DNA of 64,000 nt from Lutibacter citreus (GCF_003260195.1 NZ_QEIH01000005.1:186001-250000), one strand, 5' to 3'; shown: positions 9,892 through 21,052, counted from the stretch's first letter. Program-made: numbers and translations. The notes: generated by a model not told the origin, from the letters alone.

Positions 9892-11142
9892 ATGAAACCA
9901 ACTACAGTAAATTCTTTTAGAAATATTTTAGCACTCATATTTTTATGTTTCGGATTGTCAAACATAAATAGTATTGCTCAGAATTTAAAAAGTGATAGTG
10001 ATTTTGAAACAACTGAAGAGTTGCGAATGAGATCTGGTCTTTCAAATTTTTTTGCTAAAGTTAATTCAAGTAAAAAGGTAGTAGTTGGTTATGTTGGTGG
10101 AAGTATTACAAATCAAGAAGGTTGGAGACCAAAATCTTTTAATTGGTTAGAAAAACATTATTCTAAAGCTTCTTTTGAAATGATAAACGCTGCAGTACCA
10201 GGAACTGGTGCTGAATTTGGCAATTGTCGTTTAGAAGAAGCTTTATTAGTTCATCAACCAGATTTAGTTTTTATTGAATACCGTGTAAACGGTTCAGGAG
10301 GATTTGGTGTTCGTGCTTATGAAGGTTTGGTTCGTCAAATATGGTTAGCAAACCCGAAAACGGATATCTGTTTTGTGTATACCATTGGAGAAAATATGAT
10401 ATCAAATATTAGAAAAGGTTTACAGCACGGAGAAGGTAAAAAATTGGAGAGAGTTGCAATTCATTATAACATTCCTTCTATAGATTTTGGAATAGAAGTT
10501 GTTAAACAATTAGATGTAGGGAATTTTATTTATAGAAGTAAAAAACCTGTGAATGGAAAAGTAATATTTGCTAAAGATGCAGTTCATCCAAAAGATGCCG
10601 GACATCAATTATATAGCCAAATAGTTAGTCGTTCGTTTTTGAAAATGGAAAATATAGGCGAAACGGGAAATCATAATTTACCAGTTTCAATTGAAAAAAA
10701 TCACTTTGTAAATTCAAAGCTAGTTCCAATTTCAAAGGCTATTTTAAGTAAAGGATGGAAAGAAGTTTCTAAAAATGATGAAACTTATAAAAATGATATT
10801 TTTAGAACAAGTCAAATGTTGGGAGATGCTTTAAAGTGTTCTTCTGAAGGAGAAACATTGCGTATTGAATGGGAAGGGAAAATTATTGGATTTTCAACAA
10901 TTCCTTTAGGTGAAGGAACAGAAGTTGAGGTTAGTATTGATGGAGGAATCTCTAAAGTGTTCAAATTCAAGCAAAAAGCAAGTAAATTTAAAAATAAACC
11001 AGCACGAAAATTTGCAAATTTCTTTTATGCTCCTGAATTAAATGAAGGAAAGCATAAAGCAACATTAAAAGTTACTAAACTAGCAAAAGGAAATAATTTT
11101 TACGTTGGTCAGTTTTTAGTTTTTGGAACTCCTAAAAATTAA
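9892..11142 (+). CDS. Secreted SGNH/GDSL-family hydrolase
   Basis: Probably a carbohydrate esterase, for example removing acetyl groups from the polysaccharide so that glycosidases and sulfatases can act. Signal peptide to about residue 30 (SIAQ). The SGNH blocks are visible: S71 in GGSIT (block I), GTGAEFG near 104-110, the IEYRVNGSGG region with the block III asparagine near 133, and the catalytic D229-x-x-H232 dyad (DAVHPKDAGH). Residues about 260-416 form a second, probably beta-rich domain, longer than minimal SGNH enzymes. It is paralogous to the gene at 15431. Fold assignment is strong; acetylesterase activity is inferred from context. Confidence 0.8.
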   Translation: MKPTTVNSFRNILALIFLCFGLSNINSIAQNLKSDSDFETTEELRMRSGLSNFFAKVNSSKKVVVGYVGGSITNQEGWRPKSFNWLEKHYSKASFEMINAAVPGTGAEFGNCRLEEALLVHQPDLVFIEYRVNGSGGFGVRAYEGLVRQIWLANPKTDICFVYTIGENMISNIRKGLQHGEGKKLERVAIHYNIPSIDFGIEVVKQLDVGNFIYRSKKPVNGKVIFAKDAVHPKDAGHQLYSQIVSRSFLKMENIGETGNHNLPVSIEKNHFVNSKLVPISKAILSKGWKEVSKNDETYKNDIFRTSQMLGDALKCSSEGETLRIEWEGKIIGFSTIPLGEGTEVEVSIDGGISKVFKFKQKASKFKNKPARKFANFFYAPELNEGKHKATLKVTKLAKGNNFYVGQFLVFGTPKN

Positions 11143-11188
11143 AAATATTCTATTAAAATTAAAAATATCTTAATTCAAAATAAAGTAA

Positions 11189-12820
11189 ATGAATAAATTA
11201 TTTAAAATATGTTTAGCCATTTTTTCTGTAATGCTTTTAACTACTTCAGTAAAAGCTCAAAAAAAACCAAATATTATTGTTGTTTTTGCAGATGATATAA
11301 GTGCAAGGGAAATACCTGTTTATAATTCTTCAAAATGGAGTGTTCCGCCTCAAGGAGGTGATACTTCAAACCCAAAATATAGAGCAGAAACTCCAGTTAT
11401 GGATAAGCTAGCAAAAGATGGAATTTATATAAAATCGGCTTGGGGTGCAACAATTTGTTCGCCTAGTAGAGCTATGATGATGACAGGGAGATATGCTCAT
11501 ATACATAAATGGTGGCATTTAAAAGATAGAGGTTCTTTTATTGATAAAAAAGGGAAAAAAGTAAATACCTATCCGCTTTATGAAAGTTCACCATATACAA
11601 TTGGTCAAGTTGCAAAATTTGGTGGTTATGCAACATATTGGGCTGGTAAAACACAAATTGATGGTGTAGATAAATTTGGCTTTGATGAAGGTTGTTTTAC
11701 GCCTGGAGTAAATGATAAAAAAAATCCTAATACAGATTTTAAAATTGTACAAAAGAAAATAAATGGAAAAAGAGTGTTAATTAATGAAGATACTGGAGGC
11801 GAAGTTGAATATTATCAACAATTTGGATGGTATTGGAAACCTCATGTAGAATTAATGAATCACCCAAGTGCAAAGAGTCATTTTGAATATTGGCCAAATA
11901 CTCCAGAATCAAAAGCTTCTTATGGTTTAAATACTTTTGGACCAGATGTTGAATTAGATTTTATTCTCGATTTTATGGAACGTAAACATAAAGAAGATAA
12001 ACCATTTTTTGTGTATCATACAACTCATTTAGGTCACGATGGTTGGGATTTTTTAAGTAACGATATTAATAAAAAAACAAGACAAAAATGGCCAGGAACT
12101 CCAAAAGTTGAATGGAAAAACGGTAAGTATAAAAGAACAGAACCAAATGTAACAGGAAATAAAGGAAATTATGATACACACGGAACTGTAACTGAAGGAG
12201 GAATTCATAATCATGTAAAATATTTAGATTATCAATTATGGCAATATGTTGAAAAATTAAAAGAGTTAGGTGTTGAAGATAATACCATTTTAATTTTTTG
12301 CGCTGATAATGGTACAAGTGGTTATGGAAAAGGAAGTACAATTGCACAGCGTGGTCCACATATTCCAATGATTATTTATGCTCCTTGTTTAAATATGACT
12401 AAAAAAGGAGAACAAGATGTATTGGTAAATGTTTCTGATATATTACCAACAATAGCTGAAATTGCTGGTGTGATAATTCCTGAAAGTTATGAACTGAACG
12501 GAACTAGTTTAATACCGTTTTTAACTACAGATAAAGCTGAACATCGTGATTGGATTTACACGTATCATATGGAAAAACAATTGATTAGAAGTAAAAATAT
12601 TTTAATTGATGGGCAAGGGAAAACTTATGATGTTTCTAAATATCCAGATGATTTAATCAGTTTTCAAGTTATTAATGATATGAAAAAAGCTTCTAAAGAA
12701 GATCAAAAGGAGTATAAGGAATTAAAAGATATTTTACCAAGATTTGATTTGCACGCTACAGAACATGATGCTCCAGTTAATGGAATTGGTAAAGTAGCAC
12801 CCTTAAAAGTAAAAAAATAA
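11189..12820 (+). CDS. Secreted S1-family sulfatase
   Basis: A 543-aa sulfatase with signal peptide to about residue 24 (VKAQ), metal-binding D35-D36 (FADDIS) and the formylglycine motif C90-S-P-S-R. The late CADNGTSGYGKGS motif supplies the C-terminal metal site. A stretch rich in K, N and G (about residues 160-345) is an insertion relative to shorter S1 enzymes. It has no close paralogue in the window. It lies 46 bases after the SGNH hydrolase and 18 bases before the Asp-box protein, so all three are probably co-transcribed. Confidence 0.9.
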   Translation: MNKLFKICLAIFSVMLLTTSVKAQKKPNIIVVFADDISAREIPVYNSSKWSVPPQGGDTSNPKYRAETPVMDKLAKDGIYIKSAWGATICSPSRAMMMTGRYAHIHKWWHLKDRGSFIDKKGKKVNTYPLYESSPYTIGQVAKFGGYATYWAGKTQIDGVDKFGFDEGCFTPGVNDKKNPNTDFKIVQKKINGKRVLINEDTGGEVEYYQQFGWYWKPHVELMNHPSAKSHFEYWPNTPESKASYGLNTFGPDVELDFILDFMERKHKEDKPFFVYHTTHLGHDGWDFLSNDINKKTRQKWPGTPKVEWKNGKYKRTEPNVTGNKGNYDTHGTVTEGGIHNHVKYLDYQLWQYVEKLKELGVEDNTILIFCADNGTSGYGKGSTIAQRGPHIPMIIYAPCLNMTKKGEQDVLVNVSDILPTIAEIAGVIIPESYELNGTSLIPFLTTDKAEHRDWIYTYHMEKQLIRSKNILIDGQGKTYDVSKYPDDLISFQVINDMKKASKEDQKEYKELKDILPRFDLHATEHDAPVNGIGKVAPLKVKK

Positions 12821-12838
12821 ACCTACAGTTTAATTAGA

Positions 12839-15400
12839 ATGAATAAAATAACACCTTTAATTATAATTTTTTTATTGAGTTTAACAGCAAACGCTCAACT
12901 TGATAAAAAGTATTTCAAGAAATTAAATTCAAAAAAAGTTGAATCAACTGATTTGGTTGAATGGCAACAAGTAGGACCAGGAATGTCTGGTTATTGTGAA
13001 GAGTTTTGGTGTCATCCAACAGATAAAAATGTAATGATGATGTCTCCAGATATGTACAATACATATGGTTCTTGGGATGCTGGAAAATCTTGGAGTACAA
13101 TTAAAGATGTTGATGGTAGTGGTAAAGATTTAGGTAGAATTAGAAAATTCACCTTTTCATATCAAAATCCTGCTTTTGGTTTTGCCATTACTGGTGGAGG
13201 AAAATTATATAAAACAACTGACACTGGTAGAAGTTGGAAAGAAATAAATACTTTTAAAGGTCGCCATTCTGAAATAACTGTTGACCCTTCAAATGATAAT
13301 AATTGGTATATAGGTCCTGGAGATTTTTGGAATGTTAAAAAGAATTGGCGATATAAAAATGGACAAGTTGGCAAACTATCTAATAATGCTATTTATAGAA
13401 GCACCGACAAAGGTGAAACTTGGCAAAATTTTAAAGTTGGTGATTTTAATAAAATTGATATTGGTAGAATTATTGTTGATCCAAAAAATTCAAAAGTATT
13501 AATTACAATTACTAATGAAGGTGTTTTTAGAAGTGAAAATCAAGGGGAAACTTGGAGGTCTAGCAGTAAAGGTCTTCCTGTAAATAGACCTAGAGATTTA
13601 GATTCTTATTTCAATAAAAAAACAAATGAATTTATTCTATATTTAGTTGAACAAACAGCTTTTGAGGCTGATGGTAAAACAGTTACTTCTAAAGGTGGAG
13701 TTTATAAAAGCACTGATTCAGGAAAAAACTGGATAAATATTACAGGAAATTTAGGTGTAAACTTAAATCAGATTACGAGCAATGCTCTACAGAATAGATA
13801 TTGGAAATCTTTAGCATATTGGTTTCAAACAAACGTAAAATCAGTAAGAACTAAATATCCGGATTTACCAAGTGATGTTTTAGATATATGGCATAGAATT
13901 CAGGTAAACCCTTTGAATAAAAATGAAATCTATTTATCTCATAATACAAAACATGACAAAGCTTTTTTAACAGGTGATGCTTGGAAAACTAATGATGGTG
14001 GAAAAACGTGGAAAGCAGTTGCAAGAGTGGGTAAATATTGGATTGACGGTAAGGACAAATCCTATTGGAAATCACGTGGAAATGAATTAGGAACTAACAC
14101 AGAGTTTGCGCATTTACAACCAGAAATGGACACAAGAGAAGATTCTTGGGGAAATCGTTTTTTAGAGTTAAGCGCAGACGGAACCGCATATATCTGTTTA
14201 GACCAACAAGTTTTAGAATCAAAAGATGGAGGAAAAAGCTGGCAACAAATAGATGATAACGAAACTTATAAAGGAAGTAAACGTTGGGTTGGCCGCGGAG
14301 GAAGTAATTTACCGGGTCGTTTTATGTTATTAGAAACTGGAATTAAAGACAGATATTTATTAACTAGTGGAGAACACGGTTTATGGCAAACAGCTCCATT
14401 AGGAGATTATCCAGATAAAATGGCAGTTGCTGTAGAACAATTAGAAGGACAAATAAATCATGGTGGAGCACATTCTGCGGGAACAGTTGCAGTTCACCCA
14501 AACAATACAGATATTATCTACTTTTTATCGTATAGACAAAATCATAGAGGTAAATTACGTAGATCAATTGATGGAGGAAAAACGTGGGAAAACATTTCAA
14601 CCATATTTGCTGCTGACACTCCTTCGCACGAACGTTTGGTATTTTTAAATTCTTTGATAATTGATCCAAAGAACCCAAATAATATGTATTTCTGTGCAAC
14701 TAAAAAACCTATTTCACAAGTTGCAGGACCATATGCAAAATCATTAACCAAAGGAGATTACGGGTTTTATCGTTCAACAGATGGAGGTTATAATTGGGAG
14801 TTAAGTAATAATGGATTTGAAGAAAACTCAAGTGTAAGAAGAATTGTTTTTGACCCTAAAAATTCGAACACTTTATTTGCTGCAGTGAATGATAGCAATG
14901 GAGGTTTGTATAAGTCTACAGATAAAGGTAGTAATTGGAATAAGATTGAAATTCCTTCAGTAATTCAAAATGTAAACAATGTTTTTATTGATAGAAATAC
15001 ACAAGATATGTTTATTTCCGCAGGAAATGAAAACGCTACAGATTTAGGAGGTGGTGTTTGGAAAAGTAAAAACAAAGGGAAGTCTTGGGAACGGATTTTT
15101 AAATTACCATATGTTTGGCAATGTGAAACTTCACCCATAAACCCTAATATTATTACAGTAAGTGCGCCGTTACCTCCAAAATCAAAAAATGCAACTGCAA
15201 AATTAAATCCAGGAGCTTATGTTTCTATGGATGGCGGGAAAACTTGGAATAAAATTAACAGAGGTTTAGGTCAGCAAGATAGAATTGTAGATTTAAAACC
15301 AGACCCGTATAGAGAAGACGTTTTTTGGGCTTCACAAAAAGGAAGTGGATGGGCAATTGGCTATTTAAAAGGAACCAAAAAAGGTTGGTCTAAAAAGTAA
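12839..15400 (+). CDS. Secreted Asp-box beta-propeller protein, candidate glycoside hydrolase
   Basis: An 853-aa exported protein (signal peptide to about residue 19, NAQ) with many Asp-box (BNR) motifs of the S-x-D-x-G-x-x-W type: STDKGETW, SENQGETW, STDSGKNW, TNDGGKTW, SKDGGKSW, SIDGGKTW, STDGGYNW, STDKGSNW and SMDGGKTW. Asp-boxes mark the blades of sialidase, sortilin/VPS10 and GH74-type propellers. The number and spread suggest two propellers in tandem, as in GH74, but sialidase hallmarks such as an N-terminal FRIP motif are not evident. Gene context makes a polysaccharide-acting enzyme or binding protein likely. Family cannot be fixed from sequence alone. Confidence 0.72.
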   Translation: MNKITPLIIIFLLSLTANAQLDKKYFKKLNSKKVESTDLVEWQQVGPGMSGYCEEFWCHPTDKNVMMMSPDMYNTYGSWDAGKSWSTIKDVDGSGKDLGRIRKFTFSYQNPAFGFAITGGGKLYKTTDTGRSWKEINTFKGRHSEITVDPSNDNNWYIGPGDFWNVKKNWRYKNGQVGKLSNNAIYRSTDKGETWQNFKVGDFNKIDIGRIIVDPKNSKVLITITNEGVFRSENQGETWRSSSKGLPVNRPRDLDSYFNKKTNEFILYLVEQTAFEADGKTVTSKGGVYKSTDSGKNWINITGNLGVNLNQITSNALQNRYWKSLAYWFQTNVKSVRTKYPDLPSDVLDIWHRIQVNPLNKNEIYLSHNTKHDKAFLTGDAWKTNDGGKTWKAVARVGKYWIDGKDKSYWKSRGNELGTNTEFAHLQPEMDTREDSWGNRFLELSADGTAYICLDQQVLESKDGGKSWQQIDDNETYKGSKRWVGRGGSNLPGRFMLLETGIKDRYLLTSGEHGLWQTAPLGDYPDKMAVAVEQLEGQINHGGAHSAGTVAVHPNNTDIIYFLSYRQNHRGKLRRSIDGGKTWENISTIFAADTPSHERLVFLNSLIIDPKNPNNMYFCATKKPISQVAGPYAKSLTKGDYGFYRSTDGGYNWELSNNGFEENSSVRRIVFDPKNSNTLFAAVNDSNGGLYKSTDKGSNWNKIEIPSVIQNVNNVFIDRNTQDMFISAGNENATDLGGGVWKSKNKGKSWERIFKLPYVWQCETSPINPNIITVSAPLPPKSKNATAKLNPGAYVSMDGGKTWNKINRGLGQQDRIVDLKPDPYREDVFWASQKGSGWAIGYLKGTKKGWSKK

Positions 15401-15430
15401 TAGAAAAATTCAATTAAATATTTTATAAAA

Positions 15431-16642
15431 ATGAAATCAATATTCACACTTTTAATCAGTTTATCGTTATTTACTTCAACTACGATATGGGCACAAAACA
15501 ACTACAATTTTGACACTTCTAAAACAGAAGAATTAAGAAAAAGAGATGGTTTACCAAACTTCTTTCAAAAATTAAAAGCAGGTAAAGATGTAAAAGTTGG
15601 TTATATTGGAGGAAGTATTACAAATGGAGGTTTATGGAGAACTAAATCTATAGAATGGCTTAAAGAAGCATATCCAAAAGCAAATATTACTCAGGTTAAC
15701 GCTGCAATTGGAGGAACAGGTCCAGAATATGGAGCTTGTAGAATTCAAAATCATTTGTTGGTTCATAACCCAGATATGGTGTTTATCGAATATAGAGTGA
15801 ATAATGGAGGTGCTTATCAAGGAAGAGCATTGGCCGGACTAATACCTCAAATATGGAAAAACAATCCGAATACTGAAATTTGTATTGTTTATACTATTTC
15901 TAAAGGAATGATTGAAGATATTTCTAATGGAAACCAAACGAGAGCTGGTGTTTTTATGGAGCCTGTTGCTAATCATTATGGAGTAACTTCAATAGAATTT
16001 GGATTGGAGGTTGTAAAATTATTAAATGAAGATCAATTAGTTTTTCAAAAAGGAGATAAACCTGCAGAAGGTAGAATTGTATTTTCTAATGATGGAACGC
16101 ATCCAGTTGATGCTGGGCATAATATTTATAGAGATGTTTTGGTAAGATCATTAAAAGCTATTGAAAATCACGGCAAACAAGGACCAAATGTAATACCTGA
16201 ACCTATAACGGAAAATATATTTTCAAATGCTTCTTTAGTTCCTATTACAAATGCCAAGTTTAGCTCTAAATGGAAAGATGTTGATTTAGGAAATCAAGTT
16301 GTTATTAATGATGATTTAACAGATAAAAATAATGGAACAAAAACACTTTTCGCTAAAGCTAAAAAAACTTCAAAAATAGGTGAAACGTTTACGTTGAAAT
16401 GGGATGGATTCTTATTAGGGTTTACATCAATATTAGAGGCTAAAGGAGATATTCAAGTTGAAGTAACTACCGATGGAGTTAGCAAAATATTTGATATGAA
16501 ATCTAGAAATGGTAAAACACAAACAAAATATATTTTTTTAGATGAAATAACTGGTGGTTCTCACACCACAACAGTAAAATTAATAAAATTGGCTCCAGAA
16601 AAAATTTTTCAAATAGGGCAGTTTTTGGTAGTGGATAATTAA
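15431..16642 (+). CDS. Secreted SGNH/GDSL-family hydrolase (second copy)
   Basis: A 403-aa paralogue of the hydrolase at 9892. Signal peptide to about residue 22 (IWAQ). S62 in GGSIT is the nucleophile, GGTGPEYG lies near 94-101, IEYRVNNGG follows near 119-127, and D221-x-x-H224 (DGTHPVDAGH) completes the catalytic set. The C-terminal half (about 250-403) is again an added beta-rich domain ending with the shared FQIGQFLV-type strand. The two copies flank a sulfatase and the Asp-box gene. Likely a carbohydrate esterase with a different acylation site from its sister; the substrate is not known. Confidence 0.8.
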   Translation: MKSIFTLLISLSLFTSTTIWAQNNYNFDTSKTEELRKRDGLPNFFQKLKAGKDVKVGYIGGSITNGGLWRTKSIEWLKEAYPKANITQVNAAIGGTGPEYGACRIQNHLLVHNPDMVFIEYRVNNGGAYQGRALAGLIPQIWKNNPNTEICIVYTISKGMIEDISNGNQTRAGVFMEPVANHYGVTSIEFGLEVVKLLNEDQLVFQKGDKPAEGRIVFSNDGTHPVDAGHNIYRDVLVRSLKAIENHGKQGPNVIPEPITENIFSNASLVPITNAKFSSKWKDVDLGNQVVINDDLTDKNNGTKTLFAKAKKTSKIGETFTLKWDGFLLGFTSILEAKGDIQVEVTTDGVSKIFDMKSRNGKTQTKYIFLDEITGGSHTTTVKLIKLAPEKIFQIGQFLVVDN

Positions 16643-16693
16643 GTGAAAGACTTATATATTAACACATATTGAAAATTAAAAGTAAAACAAAAA

Positions 16694-18118
16694 ATGAATA
16701 AAAACAATCTGAAATATCTATTAGGGCTTTTTATTGTTTGTGTTGGATTCTCTAGTTTGAATGCACAAACGAAATTAGCAACTATTTTTAATAATCATAT
16801 GGTTTTGCAACGTAATGCTGAAGTTTCTATTTGGGGAAAAGACTCACCTAATAAAACCATAGAATTACAAGCCAGTTGGGGAAAACAAGCTAAAACCAAA
16901 ACAAATTCAAAAGGAGTTTGGAAAACTACTATTCAAACTATAAATGCAGGCGGTCCTTATACATTAGAGGTTAAAGGTTCTGAAACTATAATTTTAGAAG
17001 ATATTTTGTTGGGTGAAGTTTGGCTGTGTGGAGGTCAATCTAATATGGCAATGCGTTTAAAAGGGAATACTGGTCAACATATTGAAGGAAGTAATAGAGT
17101 AATTTTAAATAGTTCAAATTCACAATTAAGATTTTTTACTGTATCAACAGCAGTAAGTGAAGTTCCTTTAGATAATTGTAAAGGGAATTGGGAGGTTTCC
17201 ACCCCCAAAACAGCAGCAGAATTTAGTGCTGTAGGTTATTTCTTCGGAAAAATGATTCAAGAATATTTAGGCATTCCTGTTGGATTAATTTCGAGTAATG
17301 TTGGTGGTACACCTGCGCAAGCTTGGACTTCAAAAGAAATTATTTCTTCAGAATTCCCTGAATTTAATAAAGATTTTTCTGAAAAATTGACTACAAAATC
17401 GGCAACAGTTCTTTATAACGGAATGATAAACCCTTTAATTCCTTATGGAATAAAAGGAGCTATTTGGTATCAAGGAGAGGGAAATAGATGGGATGCAGAA
17501 CAATACTCACGGTTATTCCCTGCAATGATTAAAAATTGGCGAGATGAATGGAATCAAGGAAGTTTTCCGTTTTATTTTGTTCAATTAGCACCTTACGGAA
17601 ATAAAAATCTTGAAGGTTGGGTACAATTACAACAATCTCAATTAAAAACAATGCTTACTGTTCCAAACACAGGTATGGCAGTAATTAATGATATTGGTTA
17701 CAAAACAAGAATTCATCCACCAAAAAAGAGAGAAGTAGGTGAGCGGTTGGCTTTTTGGGCATTGGCAAAAAGTTATGATGTAGAGGGGATTGCACATTCA
17801 GGACCTATTTATAAATCTATAAAAATAGATGGTAACAAAGCTGAAATTAGCTTTAAAGAAGCTGATTTAGGAATTACAAGTTTAGGGAAACCATTAACAG
17901 ATTTTGAAATTTCAGGTGAAGATGGCATATATCACCCAGCAGAAGCTAAAATTATAATAAAGGAAAAAACAGTACAAGTTTGGAGCGATAAAGTATCAAA
18001 ACGAAAAAATGTTCGTTACGGTTGGAATAGTTATATAGAAGGTTGTTTGTTTAATACAGCCGGTTTACCAGCTTCAGCTTTTAGTACTGAAAGTTGGGAA
18101 ATTAAATTTAAAAATTAA
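16694..18118 (+). CDS. Sialate O-acetylesterase-like (SASA) carbohydrate esterase
   Basis: A 474-aa exported esterase of the SASA/SGNH type. Signal peptide to about residue 25 (LNAQ). The first blade carries the usual FxxHMVLQR motif (HMVLQR at 35-40) and a beta-sandwich. The catalytic serine is S116 in GGQSNM. AIWYQGEGN (near 256) is the typical second SASA block. In polysaccharide loci these enzymes usually remove O-acetyl groups from sugars other than sialic acid. It is paralogous to the gene at 21053. It starts 51 bases after the SGNH hydrolase and is followed 4 bases later by a sulfatase. Confidence 0.88.
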   Translation: MNKNNLKYLLGLFIVCVGFSSLNAQTKLATIFNNHMVLQRNAEVSIWGKDSPNKTIELQASWGKQAKTKTNSKGVWKTTIQTINAGGPYTLEVKGSETIILEDILLGEVWLCGGQSNMAMRLKGNTGQHIEGSNRVILNSSNSQLRFFTVSTAVSEVPLDNCKGNWEVSTPKTAAEFSAVGYFFGKMIQEYLGIPVGLISSNVGGTPAQAWTSKEIISSEFPEFNKDFSEKLTTKSATVLYNGMINPLIPYGIKGAIWYQGEGNRWDAEQYSRLFPAMIKNWRDEWNQGSFPFYFVQLAPYGNKNLEGWVQLQQSQLKTMLTVPNTGMAVINDIGYKTRIHPPKKREVGERLAFWALAKSYDVEGIAHSGPIYKSIKIDGNKAEISFKEADLGITSLGKPLTDFEISGEDGIYHPAEAKIIIKEKTVQVWSDKVSKRKNVRYGWNSYIEGCLFNTAGLPASAFSTESWEIKFKN

Positions 18119-18122
18119 GATT

Positions 18123-19592
18123 ATGAATAAACTAAAAATAGTTGGTTTAATAGTATTGTATAGCATTTGTTCATTCGCTCAAAAGAATGAAAAACCAAAT
18201 ATTATTTGGATTGTTACGGATGAGCATAACTTTAGAACATTAGGTTGTTATAGAGATTTAATGGAACCTGAACAAGCAAAACAATGGGGAGACAAAGTTG
18301 TAGAAACACCAAATATTGATTGGATTGCAGATAATGGAGCATTGTTTACAAGTATGTATGCGTCATCTCCTGTTTGTTCACCATCAAGAGCAAGTATGTT
18401 TACAGGGCAATATCCACAAACTGTAAATATGGCTGTTAATAACAAAATAATGGATTTGAGCTATCCTACAATTGCTTCAGTTTTAAAAAAGAATGGTTAT
18501 AAAACAGGTTATGGAGGAAAATGGCATTTAAGTGGTGATTCTAAACCAGGTTGGGCTCCTGAAAGTTATGGTTTTACAGATAATAAATATATGTATAATC
18601 GTGGGCATTGGAAGAAATTTGGAATGAAAGCAGACGGAACTCCGTTTATAGATGCTAAAGATAAAAAAGGAGAACCTTCATATAATATGAATGGTGCAGA
18701 TGAAAAATCATATTCTACAGACTGGATTATGGATAGAGCTATAGAGTTTGTAGATAAAAATAAAAAAGATCCGTTTTTCTATGTTGTAAGTTTGCCAGAA
18801 CCACACGGACCTGATGCTGTTAGAGCTCCATATGATACAATGTATTCAGGTTTTAAATTTGATATGCCAAGAACTTTTATGGAAGCTAGAAATGAGGATT
18901 CTCCAGCCTGGAGAAAGTTTGATAAAAGAGTGAAAGAGCCACAAAAAATGCAAGATATGATTGCAACTTATTTTGGATCTGTAAAATGTATTGATGATAA
19001 TGTAGGGAAATTGATAAAATCATTAAAAGAACAACATCTTTTAGATAATACAATTATTCTATTTGCTTCTGATCACGGAGATTTACTAGGTGAACACAAT
19101 CAAATTAATAAAGGAGCGCCATTTGAAGGTTCAGCTTTAATACCTTTTGTTGTTTACTATGGTAAATCAATTAAACCAGGAACTGTAATTGATAAAGCTG
19201 CAAACACGACGGATTGGATGAAAACCTTTTTGAGTATGGCAGGCATTAAAAATCAACCAAAAAGTGCAGGTAGAGATTTAACAACTTTATTGAATACTTC
19301 AAACTCAAAAACTTGGGATGATGTTACTTTTAGTAGAATTCATAAAAGATGGTTAGCAGCAATTGATGACAGATATAAGTTAGCCATTGATGTTTCTAAA
19401 TCAAAACCTTGGTTAATTGATACTAAAAATGATCCAGATGAATTGATAAATCATTATGGAGAACCAGCTTATAAAAACATAGCTGTTGAACTTGCTGAGA
19501 AAATGAAGCAGTATATGAAATCTGAAAATGAACCATTTAAGGATGATGTTAAGTTTATGGAAAAGTTAGATAATGTATTATTATATAAATAA
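18123..19592 (+). CDS. Secreted S1-family sulfatase (DEHN type, second copy)
   Basis: A 489-aa sulfatase, exactly the length of its paralogue at 8408. Signal peptide to about residue 20 (SFAQ). D33-E34 (TDEHN), FRTLGCYRD at 37-45, formylglycine motif C85-S-P-S-R, and [10 protein letters not shown] late in the chain. The residue after the formylglycine is S instead of T, and the loop after GHWK is shorter, so substrate preference could differ from the 8408 enzyme. Four bases separate it from the upstream SASA esterase and 14 from the next sulfatase, so translation is probably coupled. Confidence 0.92.
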   Translation: MNKLKIVGLIVLYSICSFAQKNEKPNIIWIVTDEHNFRTLGCYRDLMEPEQAKQWGDKVVETPNIDWIADNGALFTSMYASSPVCSPSRASMFTGQYPQTVNMAVNNKIMDLSYPTIASVLKKNGYKTGYGGKWHLSGDSKPGWAPESYGFTDNKYMYNRGHWKKFGMKADGTPFIDAKDKKGEPSYNMNGADEKSYSTDWIMDRAIEFVDKNKKDPFFYVVSLPEPHGPDAVRAPYDTMYSGFKFDMPRTFMEARNEDSPAWRKFDKRVKEPQKMQDMIATYFGSVKCIDDNVGKLIKSLKEQHLLDNTIILFASDHGDLLGEHNQINKGAPFEGSALIPFVVYYGKSIKPGTVIDKAANTTDWMKTFLSMAGIKNQPKSAGRDLTTLLNTSNSKTWDDVTFSRIHKRWLAAIDDRYKLAIDVSKSKPWLIDTKNDPDELINHYGEPAYKNIAVELAEKMKQYMKSENEPFKDDVKFMEKLDNVLLYK

Positions 19593-19606
19593 AAGAATAC
19601 TTAAGA

Positions 19607-21037
19607 ATGAAAAATAGCAAGAAATTTAGTGTAATTTATTTACTACTATTAGTAGTAACTTTTCAATCGTTTTCTCAAAACAAATTAAAAAATCAGAAGC
19701 CAAATATTATTATATTTATGGCAGATGATATGGGATATGCTGATACCGGATTTACCGGTGCAACGGATATTTTAACTCCAAATTTGGATAAACTTGCTGA
19801 AAGCGGAGTTGTATTTGAACAAGGTTATGCAAACCATTCATTTTGTGCTCCAAGTCGTGCGGCTTTACTTTCAGGTAAATATCCATATCGTTTCGGATTT
19901 GAAACTAATCCGGCTTATGACCCTGCAAATCCATTAATGGGTATAGATTCTACTGTTAAACTATTTCCAAAAAGACTTCAAGAAGTAGGGTATAAAACAG
20001 GAGTTATAGGGAAATGGCATTTAGGAGCTTCAGAAAAACATCATCCAAATAATAGAGGTTTTGATTATTTCTACGGGTTTTTAGGTGGTGGTCACGATTA
20101 CTTTAAAATTGATACTACAAAACCAGTTTGGGAAGCTTATTTACAAGGTTTAATTCGAAATAAAAAAACAGCAAATTTTGAAGGTTATTTAACAACGGCA
20201 TTAAGTAATGATGCAGCTAATTTTGTTGAAGAAAATAAAGAGAATCCGTTCTTTTTATTTGTGTCTTATAATGCTCCACATATGCCTTTACAAGCTCCAG
20301 CAGAAGATATTGAGAGATATAGCCATATAAAAAATAAAAAACGAAGAGTTTATGCAGCAATGGTAGATGTAATGGATAGAGGAATTGGTACTGTGGTTTC
20401 AACTTTAAAGAAAAATAATATTTATGAAAATACATTAATCTTTTTCTTAAGTGACAATGGAGGTCCGCAATCATCTAAAAAAAGCCCAACGAAAGGAAAT
20501 GGTTCAAGTAACAAACCTTTTAGAGGTGGTAAAGGAAACTTTTATGATGGAGGAGTTCACGTTCCATTTATGGCATCTTGGCCTGCGAAATTTAAATCGG
20601 GCTCTCGATATAAATTTCCAGTAAATTCATTAGATATTGGTAGAACAGCTGTTGCTGTTGCAGGAGTAGAAGCTAATTCGGTAAATGATATGGAAGGAGT
20701 AAATTTAATTCCTTTTGTAACTGGTAAAGATATAAAAGCCCCTCACGATGCTATTTATTGGCGAGGTGGAAGTAATTGGTCTGTACTTGCATCAGATGGA
20801 ATGAAGCACGTTAAGGACAAAGATAGTAAGAAACCTGAACTATTTTATTTGCCAAATGACGTTTCAGAATCGGAAAATATAATAGATAAGAAATCTAAAA
20901 GAGCTAAAGAATTACAAGCTAAATGGATTGAATGGAATAAGAAAAATATTAACGGAAATATGATGGGGTATAAGGCTTACCATAAATTGCGTGAAGAGTT
21001 CTTTAAAGAATCAGTTCCGAAGAATAAAAAGAATTAA
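19607..21037 (+). CDS. Secreted S1-family sulfatase (arylsulfatase A type)
   Basis: A 476-aa sulfatase with signal peptide to about residue 24 (SFSQ). D40-D41 ([11 protein letters not shown]) and the motif C80-A-P-S-R are intact, followed by the GKWHLG block and a late LSDNGGP metal motif. Together with the 194 enzyme it belongs to the N-acetylgalactosamine-6-sulfatase/arylsulfatase A-like side of S1, judged by the DDxGYxDxGF/GFTG-type N-terminus and the SDNGG motif. The C-terminal tail is lysine-rich. It sits 15 bases upstream of the second SASA esterase. Confidence 0.92.
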   Translation: MKNSKKFSVIYLLLLVVTFQSFSQNKLKNQKPNIIIFMADDMGYADTGFTGATDILTPNLDKLAESGVVFEQGYANHSFCAPSRAALLSGKYPYRFGFETNPAYDPANPLMGIDSTVKLFPKRLQEVGYKTGVIGKWHLGASEKHHPNNRGFDYFYGFLGGGHDYFKIDTTKPVWEAYLQGLIRNKKTANFEGYLTTALSNDAANFVEENKENPFFLFVSYNAPHMPLQAPAEDIERYSHIKNKKRRVYAAMVDVMDRGIGTVVSTLKKNNIYENTLIFFLSDNGGPQSSKKSPTKGNGSSNKPFRGGKGNFYDGGVHVPFMASWPAKFKSGSRYKFPVNSLDIGRTAVAVAGVEANSVNDMEGVNLIPFVTGKDIKAPHDAIYWRGGSNWSVLASDGMKHVKDKDSKKPELFYLPNDVSESENIIDKKSKRAKELQAKWIEWNKKNINGNMMGYKAYHKLREEFFKESVPKNKKN

Positions 21038-21052
21038 AAATAACATTCAATA

